The notes beneath the pieces were generated by a model. It was not told where the DNA came from, searched no databases, and saw only the letters and a program-made list of their open reading frames with translations. Positions 26,618-38,370 of a stretch of DNA of 64,000 nt are shown piece by piece. The DNA lies in NCBI RefSeq assembly GCF_003337275.1, contig NZ_QPJQ01000005.1, forward strand, positions 62,001-126,000, in the 5' to 3' direction. The stretch comes from Marinomonas foliarum. GTDB taxonomy: Bacteria > Pseudomonadota > Gammaproteobacteria > Pseudomonadales > Marinomonadaceae. The translations under genes were made by a program, and so were the position numbers. Every line of letters begins with the position of its first letter. The stretch's first letter is position 1.

Positions 26618-27718
26618 ATGGCTCTATACGTTAATACGAATACTTCATCTTTAAGCGCACAGCGTCAGTTGATGAACTCAGGCAAAACTTTAGATACGTC
26701 CTTTCAGCGTCTATCTTCTGGTTTGCGTATCAATAGTGCAGCAGATGATGCCGCAGGTTTGCAGGTTTCTAACCGATTAACTTCTCAGGTTAATGGTTTG
26801 AATCAGGCGGTCCGTAACGCCAACGATGGTATCTCTGTAGCTCAAACTGCTGAGGGTGCGTTGGACGAAACAACAAACATGTTGCAACGTATGCGTACAC
26901 TGTCTATTCAGTCTGCCAACGGCTCTAACTCTGACGCAGACCGTAAAGCACTACAGCAAGAGATTACGGCACTGTCTACAGAGATTGACCGTATCGCTTC
27001 TGATACTACTTTCGGTGGTCGTAGTTTACTTGACGGTTCTTATGATGGTGTTTACCAAGTTGGTGCAGATGCGAACCAAACAATTAGTTTTGATTTGAGT
27101 TCAGGTGAAAACCAAGATTACGCAAGTAATGGCGGTTTCACTATGGCTGGTTTGTCTTCTAATGCGGCTGAAGAAGCTAAATACCAAGAAGAAGTTGCTG
27201 CTTATAATGATTACTTCGTACAGAAAGATGCGGCAAAAGCACAAGCAAGAGCTGAAGCTGAAGCTAACGGCGATGATTATGAAGACCCAGAATTAGAAGC
27301 GATTGCTGCTGCTGAAGAGCGTGGTGAAGTTTATGTGGACCCAAATGCGCCAGCAATGCCACAGCCACCAGCGAGCCGTTCAAGCAGCTTTGGTGACACT
27401 GAGCAAGGTTTTGGTTCTCCATCGGTTACATCTATTCAAAATGCGCAAAGCATGATCTCTATTTTGGATAATATGATTTCTGCTGTAGGTTCTAAGCGTG
27501 CTGAGTTGGGTGCGATTCAAAACCGCCTAGGTTCTAGTATCAGTAACTTGAGTAATATCTCTGAAAACGTATCTGCTGCACGTTCTCGTGTACGTGATGC
27601 TGACTTCGCTGAAGAAACTGCTAAACTAACAAGTTCTCAGATTCTACAGCAAGCAAGTTCATCTATATTGGCTCAAGCGAACCAACGTCCACAAACTGCT
27701 TTGTCTCTTTTGGGCTAA
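26618..27718 (+). CDS. fliC: Flagellin 2
   Basis: The 366-residue filament subunit has N- and C-terminal D0/D1 segments very like flagellin 1 ([27 protein letters not shown]). The surface region (about residues 185-265) is different: a charged helical stretch rich in Ala/Glu followed by [16 protein letters not shown] good AGGAGG ribosome site precedes the ATG. The two genes are paralogues that differ mainly in the exposed domain. It is followed by a terminator and then flaG, fliD and fliS. Confidence 0.96.
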   Translation: MALYVNTNTSSLSAQRQLMNSGKTLDTSFQRLSSGLRINSAADDAAGLQVSNRLTSQVNGLNQAVRNANDGISVAQTAEGALDETTNMLQRMRTLSIQSANGSNSDADRKALQQEITALSTEIDRIASDTTFGGRSLLDGSYDGVYQVGADANQTISFDLSSGENQDYASNGGFTMAGLSSNAAEEAKYQEEVAAYNDYFVQKDAAKAQARAEAEANGDDYEDPELEAIAAAEERGEVYVDPNAPAMPQPPASRSSSFGDTEQGFGSPSVTSIQNAQSMISILDNMISAVGSKRAELGAIQNRLGSSISNLSNISENVSAARSRVRDADFAEETAKLTSSQILQQASSSILAQANQRPQTALSLLG

Positions 27719-27735
27719 AATTATTAGTGTTAACG

Positions 27736-27765
27736 AAAAGCTGGGACTTTGTTCCAGCTTTTGTT
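27736..27765 (+). terminator. Terminator after flagellin 2
   Basis: Stem AAAAGCTGG/CCAGCTTTT with a 9-base loop, the T-rich arm running into TTGTTT. It would reduce transcription into flaG after the highly expressed flagellin. Confidence 0.75.
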
Positions 27766-27785
27766 TCATTTAGAGGGTTAATGAT

Positions 27786-28211
27786 ATGTCAATTAATTCC
27801 AGTGATTTTTCAAAACAGTCTATGGGAGTGGTGACAACTAGGCAGGATCAGCGAGCGGATGAACAATTTAGAGCATTGCGTGAAGCAAATGCTAAAGTAA
27901 TACAGAATTCAGCCGATAGTAACAGAGCGGATGCTAATAGTAGCAATAGTCAGGGGTCTTCAAACTCTCCTAGCGTAGATCCTAAACAGATTGAGAATGC
28001 GAATATTAAAATGTCTCAATTGAATGTTCATTTATCGTTTGAAATGACTGAAGATCGCAAGAATAATATTGTTAAAGTGTTAGACCAAACGACAGGGGAC
28101 GTGGTGCGTCAAATGCCCACAGAAGAGTTCCTGAAGATGTCAGAAAGAATTGATGCTATCATGAATCAGCTAAGTGACGTAAAAGGTACATTAGTGAATA
28201 GTGAAGTGTGA
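27786..28211 (+). CDS. flaG: FlaG family protein
   Basis: The 141-residue protein has a disordered, Ser/Asn-rich N-terminal half. The conserved FlaG domain is in the C-terminal half (LNVHLSFEMTEDRKNNIVKV, then DQTTGDVVRQMPTEEFLKM). FlaG proteins influence filament length and lie between flagellin and fliD in polar flagellar clusters, exactly as here. The biochemical role is not settled in the family. Confidence 0.92.
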   Translation: MSINSSDFSKQSMGVVTTRQDQRADEQFRALREANAKVIQNSADSNRADANSSNSQGSSNSPSVDPKQIENANIKMSQLNVHLSFEMTEDRKNNIVKVLDQTTGDVVRQMPTEEFLKMSERIDAIMNQLSDVKGTLVNSEV

Positions 28212-28251
28212 TTTTGTTATAAATGTTATGTTGTAAACTTGGGGAGTTGCT

Positions 28252-29607
28252 ATGGCTATTGGCTCATTAGGTGCTGGGTCTGGACTAGATCTTGAATCCC
28301 TAGTAAGTGATATGGTGAGCGCAAGAAGAGATACAAAAGTAAAGTTGTATCAAGACAAACTCGCTGGATATGAGGCGGAACTTTCTGCTCTCGGTTCAGT
28401 TGGCTCCGCAATTGATAACTTCAAAACATTTGTAAGCACTTTGAATAATGCCGACCTTTTTTCTGGTCGTAATGCTTCCATAGAAGACACGGATGGCAAA
28501 CAGTCATTTTCTGTTGTCGCAGACAAAACCGCTTCCACCGATAAATATTCTATTCAGGTTGATCAGCTAGCAAAAGGCAGTCGTCTTGTTTCTGATATCA
28601 CATCCTTTACCTCTAGAGATGAAAAAGTAACCTCTTCAGGCGGCGAGCTTAGATTAACTGCGGGTGATCAAAAACTTGTTTTAGATGTAAAGCCAGACAC
28701 TACTTTGTCACAGCTTCGTGAACAGATAAATGCCGAAGGAAAAGACTTTGGTGTATCTGCTAATTTAGTTGATGATGGTGATGGGCATATGTTTTTCACT
28801 ATTACTTCAACCAAAACCGGCGCTGGAAATACCTTAAAAATTGATAGCAGTAACTTAACATTAGACAGTGTAGGCATTGGTGGTTTTTTCCCAGGCTTAA
28901 GTGTTCCTGTTGGTGGTGAGGCGCAAGACGCCATGATAACGGTTGATGGTATTAAAGTACGCAGCGACTCTAATGATTTTGATAGTGCGATTGCCGGCTT
29001 AAATATCAAAGCGTTGGATGTCTCTGCAGAACCTGAAAAGGTTGAAGTTAGCTATAATAAAGAAGAAGTAGAGAATACTATTCAAGGCTTTGTTAGTTCT
29101 TATAATGAGCTGATCGCAGTATTTAAGCAAAGTACAGCTAAGGGTGCCGTATTAAACGGTAATAGCATGATACGTAACTTGAGCTCATCTTTAGCGAGTA
29201 ATTTAATGTCCAATTACGCTGAAGTAGGTAGCCCTTTTACTTCCATTTTTGACGTAGGGGTAGAGTTCCAAGACAACGGAACATTATCTTATGATAGTGA
29301 TAAGTTTAATAAAGCCGCCGAAACAAACTTTGATGCCGTAGCGTCACTGTTTACTGGTAAAAATGGCTTAGCAACCTCACTTGATTCATTGTTAGAAAGT
29401 TATGCAGGTCCAAGGGGGATGAATAGCACTCTTAAGGATTCTGTATCAAAATCAATTGGCAGCACTGAAGAGTCACTTACTGACTATGAAGATCGGATGG
29501 CCAAATATGAGGCGTCTTTACGCAGCAAATTCACGAATTTAGATACACAGCTTGCTAATATGAATGCTCAAGGTAACTATCTGAATTCGATGTTAAACCA
29601 GCTATAA
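28252..29607 (+). CDS. fliD: Filament cap protein FliD (HAP2)
   Basis: The 451-residue cap protein folds incoming flagellin at the filament tip. It has the N-terminal FliD domain (GLGAGSGLDLESLVSDMVSA-like start, about 1-110), a central domain, and the C-terminal domain (about 215-440) with FVSSYNELIAVFKQ and the coiled-coil end (ESLTDYEDRMAKYEASLRSKF). Length matches the family. fliS follows. Confidence 0.96.
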   Translation: MAIGSLGAGSGLDLESLVSDMVSARRDTKVKLYQDKLAGYEAELSALGSVGSAIDNFKTFVSTLNNADLFSGRNASIEDTDGKQSFSVVADKTASTDKYSIQVDQLAKGSRLVSDITSFTSRDEKVTSSGGELRLTAGDQKLVLDVKPDTTLSQLREQINAEGKDFGVSANLVDDGDGHMFFTITSTKTGAGNTLKIDSSNLTLDSVGIGGFFPGLSVPVGGEAQDAMITVDGIKVRSDSNDFDSAIAGLNIKALDVSAEPEKVEVSYNKEEVENTIQGFVSSYNELIAVFKQSTAKGAVLNGNSMIRNLSSSLASNLMSNYAEVGSPFTSIFDVGVEFQDNGTLSYDSDKFNKAAETNFDAVASLFTGKNGLATSLDSLLESYAGPRGMNSTLKDSVSKSIGSTEESLTDYEDRMAKYEASLRSKFTNLDTQLANMNAQGNYLNSMLNQL

Positions 29608-29647
29608 TTTTAGCTTGAAAAATTAGTAAATTTATTGAGGTTGCTTT

Positions 29648-30088
29648 ATGTACGGGAAAAAAGGGATTCAGGCCTATAAAAAGGACTCGATTAAATCCGA
29701 TTTAGCCTCGGCAGATCCTCATCGAGTTATTCAGCTTCTACTGCAAGGTGCAATCGAAAGATTGGCCCTGGGTAAGGGTTGTATTGAACGAGCTGACTGG
29801 GCAGGCAAAGCGGCAGCTTTTACTCGAGCAATAGAAATCATTAACGCTTTGAGAGATTCGTTAGATAGAGATGCAAACCCTGAATTAGTGGATAATTTGG
29901 AAGGGTTGTATGACTACATGACGGTGCGTATAAATGAAGCGAGTGTGTCTAAAGATTGCGCTATCATAGACCAAGTTATTGCTCTTCTTTTGCAGATCAA
30001 AGGTGCTTGGGATCAAATATCTGAAGCGGATAAGCAAGATGCATATAACCGTGAAAGTGAGATTCGAGCTGGGGCTGTGAATGCTTGA
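29648..30088 (+). CDS. fliS: Flagellin export chaperone FliS
   Basis: A 146-residue helical chaperone that binds the C-terminus of flagellin in the cytoplasm. YKKDSIKSDLASADPHRVIQLLLQGAIERL is the family start. It lies after fliD and overlaps the next small gene by 8 bp, so translation is probably coupled. Confidence 0.95.
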   Translation: MYGKKGIQAYKKDSIKSDLASADPHRVIQLLLQGAIERLALGKGCIERADWAGKAAAFTRAIEIINALRDSLDRDANPELVDNLEGLYDYMTVRINEASVSKDCAIIDQVIALLLQIKGAWDQISEADKQDAYNRESEIRAGAVNA

Positions 30089-30377
30089 TCTGGTGCGGCT
30101 GACCAAGTTAACTGAAGACTTAAAACAAGCTGTATTGTCGGAAAATGTTGATGAAATTCAACGATTGTGTTCGGAAAACAATGATTTTATTTTTTCTATC
30201 CAACCTGAAAAAAAAAACTCTACAGCCAATCAGCAATTAAAATCCTTCATTGATATCCATCAATCAGCAACTCTTTTGGTAAAAAACACTCATCAAACTG
30301 TACAAGGCCAACTCTATCAATCGATAAAAGTTCGTAAGAGTGTTAGTAAATACAAAGGCGTAAAGCATGCAGAATAA
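30081..30377 (+). CDS. Small helical protein, FliT-like by position
   Basis: The 98-residue protein is predicted mostly helical, charged, and without membrane segments. It overlaps fliS at its start and the Maf gene at its end (11 bp), so it is clearly part of the operon. In other bacteria this slot is taken by fliT, the chaperone of FliD. I see no diagnostic FliT motif, so the name is inferred from place and size. Confidence 0.6.
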   Translation: MLDLVRLTKLTEDLKQAVLSENVDEIQRLCSENNDFIFSIQPEKKNSTANQQLKSFIDIHQSATLLVKNTHQTVQGQLYQSIKVRKSVSKYKGVKHAE

Positions 30378-32475
30378 AGACCCTTTTTCTAACCTTGAGC
30401 ATGCGGAAGCATTTCTTGATTCTTTCAAAATGGGCGCTGAAAGGCTAAAAGAAAGAGATCAAGAATTGACAGAGCGTTATGTAAAAAACATGACCGTTTT
30501 TTCTCAGGTTATGCCCCATATATATGAAGAGTTACAAGGCTATGTACCAAAGAAACGCTTTATCTATATGGAAGAGTCAGGTGACCTAAATATTTTTAGG
30601 GAAGATATTGGTTTTCCTTTGTTTTCAACAGACCCGCGAACCCAAGCCCAAGAAAAAATCCATCATGCTCTTTCTCACCCCACAAAAACACTTCTCAATT
30701 TAGAGCGTTCTACTAACAACGACAGTCGTCATGTGTTCTACAGTAACAAAATTCTTGACGAAATTGAGAATCAATCAGAAGGTCTGAAGGAACAAAAAGA
30801 GTGGCCTCAGTTTGTGGGGGCTGCCATTGTGTTTGGGTTGGAGTTTGGTTATCAGCTTGAGCTATTGTTACAGCAAAGAGAAATTAAACACCTTTACCTC
30901 TATGAAAGTGACTTGGATTTTTTCCACTATTCTTTATTTGCCACAGATTGGGAAAACATCTTAGATACCTTTAACAAAGATGGCCGTACTGTGCATTTCT
31001 TTTTAGGGATACAGCCGGACGAATTTACTGATACTTACCTTGTACAGTTACAAGAGAATGGCTACTTCTTGGCTCCTGAAACCTACCTTTATATGGGCTA
31101 TTCTAGTCCTGAAAACAACAAAGTATTTGATTATTTCAAAAAGCACTATGCGCGCCAAGTTATGGGGTGGGGGTTCTTCGATGATGCCCTGATTGGTATC
31201 GCACAGGGGCTCAGGTCACTGCCAAAAACCAAAGTAGCACACTTTCAAGGGCGTGATGTATTGCCTAAATGGGTTACTAATGTCCCTGTGTTTATTCTTG
31301 GTAACGGCCCATCGCTAGATCAAGGTGTTGAGCTGATCAAAGAAATTCGTGATCAAGTATTATTGATCTCATGTGGCTCTACTATTAATACCTTAAGTAA
31401 ACTGGGTATTACCCCTGATATTCACGTCGACATTGAAAGAATGAAACAGACCGTCGATAAGTTTTTGTTTTTAGATAAAGAGTACCTAAAAGGAATTTGG
31501 GGACTCAGTGTTAATGTTATGCATCCAGAGTATTTTGATTATTTTGATCGTTCTGGAATGGGTATGAAGCCGGGTGAGGCAATTACTTCGCTTATTCTTT
31601 CCCATGCTCGTGCCAATGGTGATGATAAGAACTATGTGCAACTGAATTACTGTAATCCCATTGTTGCCAATTTGGCTTTATCTTACGTCCACTTATTTGG
31701 CTTTAATAATGTGTATTTTATGGGGGTCGATAATGGCTTCAAAGATAAAGGAACTCACCATTCAGTACACAGTGGTTACTATAAAGATGGCAAAGAAACC
31801 GGCTTTCAAACGTTTCAGGAAGCTAAATTGGTTGAGCGTGAGGGGAACTTCGGTGGGAAAATTTATGCAACTGGCATAATGGATACATCGAGAGTTCAGC
31901 TTGAATCTCTGATACGTTCTTTAAATAAACGTAGAAATTTTGAAAGTTTTAATTTATCTGATGGCGCTAAAATAGAAGGTGTGACTCCACTTTCTATTGA
32001 TGATGTTCTGATTACCGACCCTGTTATCGAGCAGCAACGAGTGATCGATTTACTAGAAGAGGCCTTCTTTACAGAATCTCCCGAAGCTGTTTTGCATCAA
32101 ACACCAGACCAACTTCTTTCTGTAGTGGATTTTCAAAAAATAAGCCGGACTCTACAGCAGGGTTGGGATGAAAGTATCAAAACGCGAGAAGACGTCTGTA
32201 ACTTACTTTGGTCATATCATCGAGAAATTTATTTCTTGAGAGGCAGTGTTTATCGACATATTCACGACCTTTTGATTGGATCTTTTACCTATTCAGCTTT
32301 CTTGATTGTACAGTTCCTATTTAAGTTTGAAGACGAAGCTGAAACTGTCGCTCGTGCCCGTCATTTATTTACGCCTTGGTGTGAGTTCCTGGATGAAATG
32401 CCAAGCATGCTCCAGCAAGCATCAGAGTATGTGGATCAAGGCAACGATCACCTAATTACTTTTTATAATGGTTAA
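30367..32475 (+). CDS. Motility accessory factor (Maf) flagellin glycosyltransferase, DUF115 family
   Basis: The 702-residue protein carries the DUF115/MAF domain in the middle (about 290-520). VPVFILGNGPSLDQG, LISCGSTINTLSKLGITPDIHVDIER and VYFMGVDNGF are typical. Maf proteins are thought to transfer pseudaminic or related nonulosonic acids to Ser/Thr of flagellin before export. The gene sits between flagellin chaperones and pse genes and overlaps its upstream neighbour, which supports that role. The sugar acceptor sites cannot be read from the sequence. Confidence 0.9.
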   Translation: MQNKDPFSNLEHAEAFLDSFKMGAERLKERDQELTERYVKNMTVFSQVMPHIYEELQGYVPKKRFIYMEESGDLNIFREDIGFPLFSTDPRTQAQEKIHHALSHPTKTLLNLERSTNNDSRHVFYSNKILDEIENQSEGLKEQKEWPQFVGAAIVFGLEFGYQLELLLQQREIKHLYLYESDLDFFHYSLFATDWENILDTFNKDGRTVHFFLGIQPDEFTDTYLVQLQENGYFLAPETYLYMGYSSPENNKVFDYFKKHYARQVMGWGFFDDALIGIAQGLRSLPKTKVAHFQGRDVLPKWVTNVPVFILGNGPSLDQGVELIKEIRDQVLLISCGSTINTLSKLGITPDIHVDIERMKQTVDKFLFLDKEYLKGIWGLSVNVMHPEYFDYFDRSGMGMKPGEAITSLILSHARANGDDKNYVQLNYCNPIVANLALSYVHLFGFNNVYFMGVDNGFKDKGTHHSVHSGYYKDGKETGFQTFQEAKLVEREGNFGGKIYATGIMDTSRVQLESLIRSLNKRRNFESFNLSDGAKIEGVTPLSIDDVLITDPVIEQQRVIDLLEEAFFTESPEAVLHQTPDQLLSVVDFQKISRTLQQGWDESIKTREDVCNLLWSYHREIYFLRGSVYRHIHDLLIGSFTYSAFLIVQFLFKFEDEAETVARARHLFTPWCEFLDEMPSMLQQASEYVDQGNDHLITFYNG

Positions 32476-32477
32476 TT

Positions 32478-33497
32478 ATGTTCGAACAAACGCCTTTTAT
32501 TATCGCTGAGTTATCGGGCAACCATGACCAAGACTTTGAGCTTGCTAAAGCAATGATTCATGCAGCGGCTGACGCTGGTGTGGACGCCATTAAATTACAA
32601 ACTTATACGCCAGATACCATGACGCTAGATGTTCGTCATGGTGAGTTTATGGTGTCTGAAAGTGACAGTTTATGGCGCGGGTCTAATCTTTATGATCTAT
32701 ACCAAAAGGCCTCAACACCTTGGGAATGGCATAAACCTTTGTTTGAGCTGGCTGAGTCTTTAGGCTTAGTGGCGTTTAGTTCACCTTTTGATTTGAGTGC
32801 CGTGGCGTTTTTAGAATCCATTGACGTGCCATTATATAAAATCGCCTCTTTTGAGATGACTGATATTCCGCTGATTCAAGCTGTCGCACGAACTGGTAAA
32901 CCAATTATTATGTCTACAGGCATGGCAAGCGAAGAAGAGATCGCGGAAGCGGTAGCAACCATTCGAGCCATTGGAGATAACCCGTTAACCTTGCTTAAAT
33001 GCACCAGTACATATCCTTCTAAAATAGAAGACTCTAACTTAGTTACCATGGCGGATTTGGCTGAAAAAACAGGTTGTCCTGTTGGTTTGTCCGATCATAC
33101 TCAAGGCCTAGGCGCGGCGGTTGCAGCAACGGCGCTGGGTGCCACAGTGATTGAAAAACACTTTGTTTTGGATCGTAGTGCTGGCGGTGTGGATGCTGAG
33201 TTCTCTATGGAGCCTGCGGAAATGAAAGCGCTGGTGGTTGCTTGTCGTGCGGCAAAGGCCGCGCTTGGAACTGTCACTTATGGTGGTTCAGATGCCGAGC
33301 AAGCAGCGAAAAAATACCGTCGTTCTATTTATGTGGCAGTGGATTTACCCGCTGGCACCATATTGACTGAAGAACACTTGAAAATCATTCGTCCATCGTT
33401 TGGCCTTGCGCCCAAACATTGGCCAGCAGTATTAGGTAAAACATTAGTGGCAGATGCGCAAAAAGGCCAGCCCCTTGCTTGGGATATGATAGCGTGA
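32478..33497 (+). CDS. pseI: Pseudaminic acid synthase PseI
   Basis: The 339-residue enzyme of the NeuB family condenses 2,4-diacetamido-altropyranose with phosphoenolpyruvate to give pseudaminic acid. IIAELSGNHDQDFELAKAMI and DAIKLQTYTPDTMTLD start the TIM barrel. SDHTQGLGAAVAATALGATVIEKH is the other signature, and the C-terminal antifreeze-like SAF domain (about 280-339) is present. It lies 2 bp after maf and overlaps pseG by 4 bp. Confidence 0.94.
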   Translation: MFEQTPFIIAELSGNHDQDFELAKAMIHAAADAGVDAIKLQTYTPDTMTLDVRHGEFMVSESDSLWRGSNLYDLYQKASTPWEWHKPLFELAESLGLVAFSSPFDLSAVAFLESIDVPLYKIASFEMTDIPLIQAVARTGKPIIMSTGMASEEEIAEAVATIRAIGDNPLTLLKCTSTYPSKIEDSNLVTMADLAEKTGCPVGLSDHTQGLGAAVAATALGATVIEKHFVLDRSAGGVDAEFSMEPAEMKALVVACRAAKAALGTVTYGGSDAEQAAKKYRRSIYVAVDLPAGTILTEEHLKIIRPSFGLAPKHWPAVLGKTLVADAQKGQPLAWDMIA

Positions 33498-34492
33498 AAC
33501 TCTTGGTGCGAGCCGATGCCTCTGTCGAGATCGGCATGGGTCATAGAGTTCGCTGTCAAGCCTTGATTCATGCGTTTACTCAATTAGGTTGGCAATGTCA
33601 GTTTGTGGTTGATCGTCGTTACCAAGCCTTTGCTTCTCAGCAAGATTGTTTTATCGGTGGACAGTCTGAACAAGAATGCAAGTCTGAGTTTTTAGCTTTG
33701 GCGAGACAAGCTGATTTAGTGGTATTGGATCATTATGGCTACAGTGCCGATGATATTGCTCAGCTTTATCAGCATCAAACCAATCTTTTAGTATTGGACG
33801 ACATGAATGACAGAGGGGAATTCCCCGCCAAATGGTTGCTTAATCCTTTGCAACAAGATTATTCTAAGCTGGTTGAGTTCTCATTAACGGGCAGTCGTTA
33901 TGCGCTATTAAGGCCTACTTTTCATCAACAAGATGAAAACCAAAGCGCACCAGAGCAACTGCTTATTACCCTTGGTGGAACCGATCCGCTTGCTTTAACC
34001 TTGCCTATACTCAATGCCTTATTGGTGTCCAATTTTCCTACAAAATATATTCAAGTGTTATTGGGGGGGAATGCCAAAAATGCCGATCAAGTGATCCACT
34101 TTTGTCGAGTGAATAATATCGCTTTTGAGCAAGGTTTGGTGGATGTCACGCCGTTAATGAAGCAAGCCAAGATGGCGATCTCTGCCGCGGGTGGCACCTT
34201 GTTTGAGCTGGCTTGCATGGGCGTTCCAACGATTTTTGCTCAAGTGGCGGATAATCAAACTCGTTCTTTAGAGCAACATGTTCCGCTGGGTTGGTGCCGT
34301 TCAATTCGGTTCGATAATGTATCTGAATATGCCAGACATCAAGGAGTTGAGCTTCTGGTGGAAGAGGTGAATCGCCTTTGGTTAGATATTGAATGGCAAC
34401 AAAGTGCTCGTAGGGTTGCTCGAAGCTTAGTTGATGCTAATGGTGTAAACCGCGTCGCGAAAACCATTAACTCATACTTTTCAGCGCCATGA
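33494..34492 (+). CDS. pseG: UDP-2,4-diacetamido-2,4,6-trideoxy-altropyranose hydrolase PseG
   Basis: The protein of about 332 residues releases the UDP group one step before PseI. It has the GT-B-like features of PseG: MGHRVRCQALIHAF near the start with the catalytic His, LVLDDMNDR, and ISAAGGTLFELACMGVPTI. I start it at the GTG at 33494, which overlaps the pseI stop as GTGA. It is not fused to a PseH acetyltransferase, as happens in some species. Its 3' end overlaps the convergent pseF by 26 bp. Confidence 0.92.
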   Translation: MKLLVRADASVEIGMGHRVRCQALIHAFTQLGWQCQFVVDRRYQAFASQQDCFIGGQSEQECKSEFLALARQADLVVLDHYGYSADDIAQLYQHQTNLLVLDDMNDRGEFPAKWLLNPLQQDYSKLVEFSLTGSRYALLRPTFHQQDENQSAPEQLLITLGGTDPLALTLPILNALLVSNFPTKYIQVLLGGNAKNADQVIHFCRVNNIAFEQGLVDVTPLMKQAKMAISAAGGTLFELACMGVPTIFAQVADNQTRSLEQHVPLGWCRSIRFDNVSEYARHQGVELLVEEVNRLWLDIEWQQSARRVARSLVDANGVNRVAKTINSYFSAP

Positions 34493-35198
34493 TTTGCGCT
34501 AAACGCAACCAATCTTCTTCTGTGTCCAAATCCTGAATTCTATGTCTTGGTAGTAACAAAGGCTTGGATTTAGGACCAAATATTTCTTCATCAAACCAAT
34601 TTTGAATACTTGCCCAATAGAATTGTCCCGCATCATGAATAGTTTCGGTCAAATCTTGTGAGCGCTTGCTAATATGTTCAGGAAACATAGGTGCTAGTTC
34701 ACCATTCTCTTGAATATGAAGCGCACGCTGAATAGGGAAAGCAAACGTCGTAGCGGAAAAACAAAAGGCTGTGGATTCGTCAAGCTGTGCCAAACCTTGT
34801 TGTAAATCATCAGGCGTTAGCAGTGGACAAGTTGCATAAATTAAACAGGCTTGATCGGGTGTTTTACCTTCATCGATTAAACAACGTAACGCGTGTTGCA
34901 TAACAGGTGTGGTGCCTGTCATGTGATCGGCCAAATCAGCTGGGCGAAAGAATGGCGTTTCTGCGCCAAATTTGCGTGCTACTTCTGCAATTTCAGCGTC
35001 ATCGGTAGACACAATCACGCGATCAAATAACTCTGAATCAATCGCTGTTTCGATGGAGTAACCGATCAAAGGCTTGCCATCCAGCAAGCGAATATTTTTC
35101 CTTGGAATGCGTTGAGAGCCACCACGAGCTGGAATCACAGCAACTCGATAGGGTGTATAATCGCCTTGGTTACTTTGCAGAAGAGACGTGTCTTTCAT
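34467..35198 (-). CDS. pseF: Pseudaminic acid cytidylyltransferase PseF
   Basis: The 243-residue enzyme activates pseudaminic acid to its CMP form, the donor used by Maf. VAVIPARGGSQRIPRKNIRLLDGKPLI is the nucleotide-binding start of the CMP-sialate synthetase family. It is read leftward as the last gene of pseB-pseC-pseF, with 3 bp to pseC. The ~15 residues before the motif form an extra N-terminal tail. Confidence 0.92.
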   Translation of the reverse strand: MKDTSLLQSNQGDYTPYRVAVIPARGGSQRIPRKNIRLLDGKPLIGYSIETAIDSELFDRVIVSTDDAEIAEVARKFGAETPFFRPADLADHMTGTTPVMQHALRCLIDEGKTPDQACLIYATCPLLTPDDLQQGLAQLDESTAFCFSATTFAFPIQRALHIQENGELAPMFPEHISKRSQDLTETIHDAGQFYWASIQNWFDEEIFGPKSKPLLLPRHRIQDLDTEEDWLRLAQIMALKSMS

Positions 35199-35201
35199 TG
35201 C

Positions 35202-37458
<2,257 letters not shown>

Positions 37459-37536
37459 CTAAACATTAATGAAATCAAGGAACTGCTGCCAGCTTTTAGG
37501 GCTTTTGTATTATTCCCTCCCCTTGGCATATAGCTT

Positions 37537-37636
37537 TTAACCCCCTCCCAACCTCCCCCTTGGCAGGGGGAGGAGCTAAGTCCGTTTTTTGTTCCTTCCC
37601 CTTATCTTCAAGGGGAAGGTTAGGATGGGGTTGTAA
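37537..37636. repeat. Composite palindromic repeat (REP-like)
   Basis: Two inner hairpins, CCTCCCCC/GGGGGAGG (37552-37573) and CCTTCCCC/GGGGAAGG (37594-37619), sit inside a longer imperfect inverted repeat. That repeat runs from TTTAACCCCCTCC at the left to GGATGGGGTTGTAA at the right. The remaining bases of the 318-bp gap 37369-37686 show nothing else. The form resembles dispersed intergenic palindromes of gammaproteobacteria; only one copy is in this window. Confidence 0.75.
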
Positions 37637-37686
37637 ATGTTTTTAAAATATACTTCCACCTAACCTCAGGAGCTAAGGGCTTTATA

Positions 37687-38274
37687 TTATCCCAATTCCC
37701 TCTTAACAGAGGAGCAAGTAGTGCGCGAGACACAGTCTGCAATATGATCATTCACCATGCCCGTGGCCTGCATAAACGCATAACAAGTTGTGGCGCCCAG
37801 GAATTTGAAGCCTCGTTTTTTCAAGTCTTTGGAAAATCGAGTGGATAATTCCGTCACCGCAGGTGCGTCAGTATGATTGCGGATGGGATTATCAATAATT
37901 TTGTTATCGCTAAAACCCCAATAATATTGGCTAAAGGAGCCAAACTCGTCGGCAATTTTCAAAAAGGCTTTGGCGTTGTTAATGGTCGCTTCGATCTTTG
38001 CGCGGTGCCGCACGATTCGCTCATCTAATAATAATCTCTCGACGTCGGCTTCGTTCATATTAGCGACTTTTATGGGGGCAAAATTATGGAAAAGGGCACG
38101 GTAGCCTTCTCGTTTACGTAAAATAGTAATCCAGCTTAGACCTGCCTGAGCGCTTTCTAGTACAATACACTCAAATAGGGATTGATCGTCATAAACGGGA
38201 ATGCCCCATTCAGTATCGTGATAATGAATGTATTCAGGAGATCCTAAACACCAAGCGCAACGTATGTTTTCCAT
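37687..38274 (-). CDS. tag: DNA-3-methyladenine glycosylase I
   Basis: The 195-residue base-excision repair enzyme removes 3-methyladenine from DNA. RCAWCLGSPEYIHYHDTEWGIP is the family start with the first zinc-binding residues. FECIVLESAQAGLSWITILRKREGY holds the catalytic region, and CYAFMQATGMVNDHIADC supplies later His/Cys ligands. The ATG at 38274 has GGAG at proper spacing, while the GTG at 38283 overlaps that site. It is divergent from nudF. Confidence 0.95.
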   Translation of the reverse strand: MENIRCAWCLGSPEYIHYHDTEWGIPVYDDQSLFECIVLESAQAGLSWITILRKREGYRALFHNFAPIKVANMNEADVERLLLDERIVRHRAKIEATINNAKAFLKIADEFGSFSQYYWGFSDNKIIDNPIRNHTDAPAVTELSTRFSKDLKKRGFKFLGATTCYAFMQATGMVNDHIADCVSRTTCSSVKRELG

Positions 38275-38370
38275 GAATGACACTCCAAACTTGTAACCGC
38301 GACATGCCTAATTGCGAATTAATCATATCAGACATTATTTTAAATAGTGCCCTGCTTAGGACGAGATAAT

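Noticed and set aside
33494..34492. PseG as a PseG-PseH fusion.
   Set aside because: The length of about 332 residues fits PseG alone, and no acetyltransferase motif follows.
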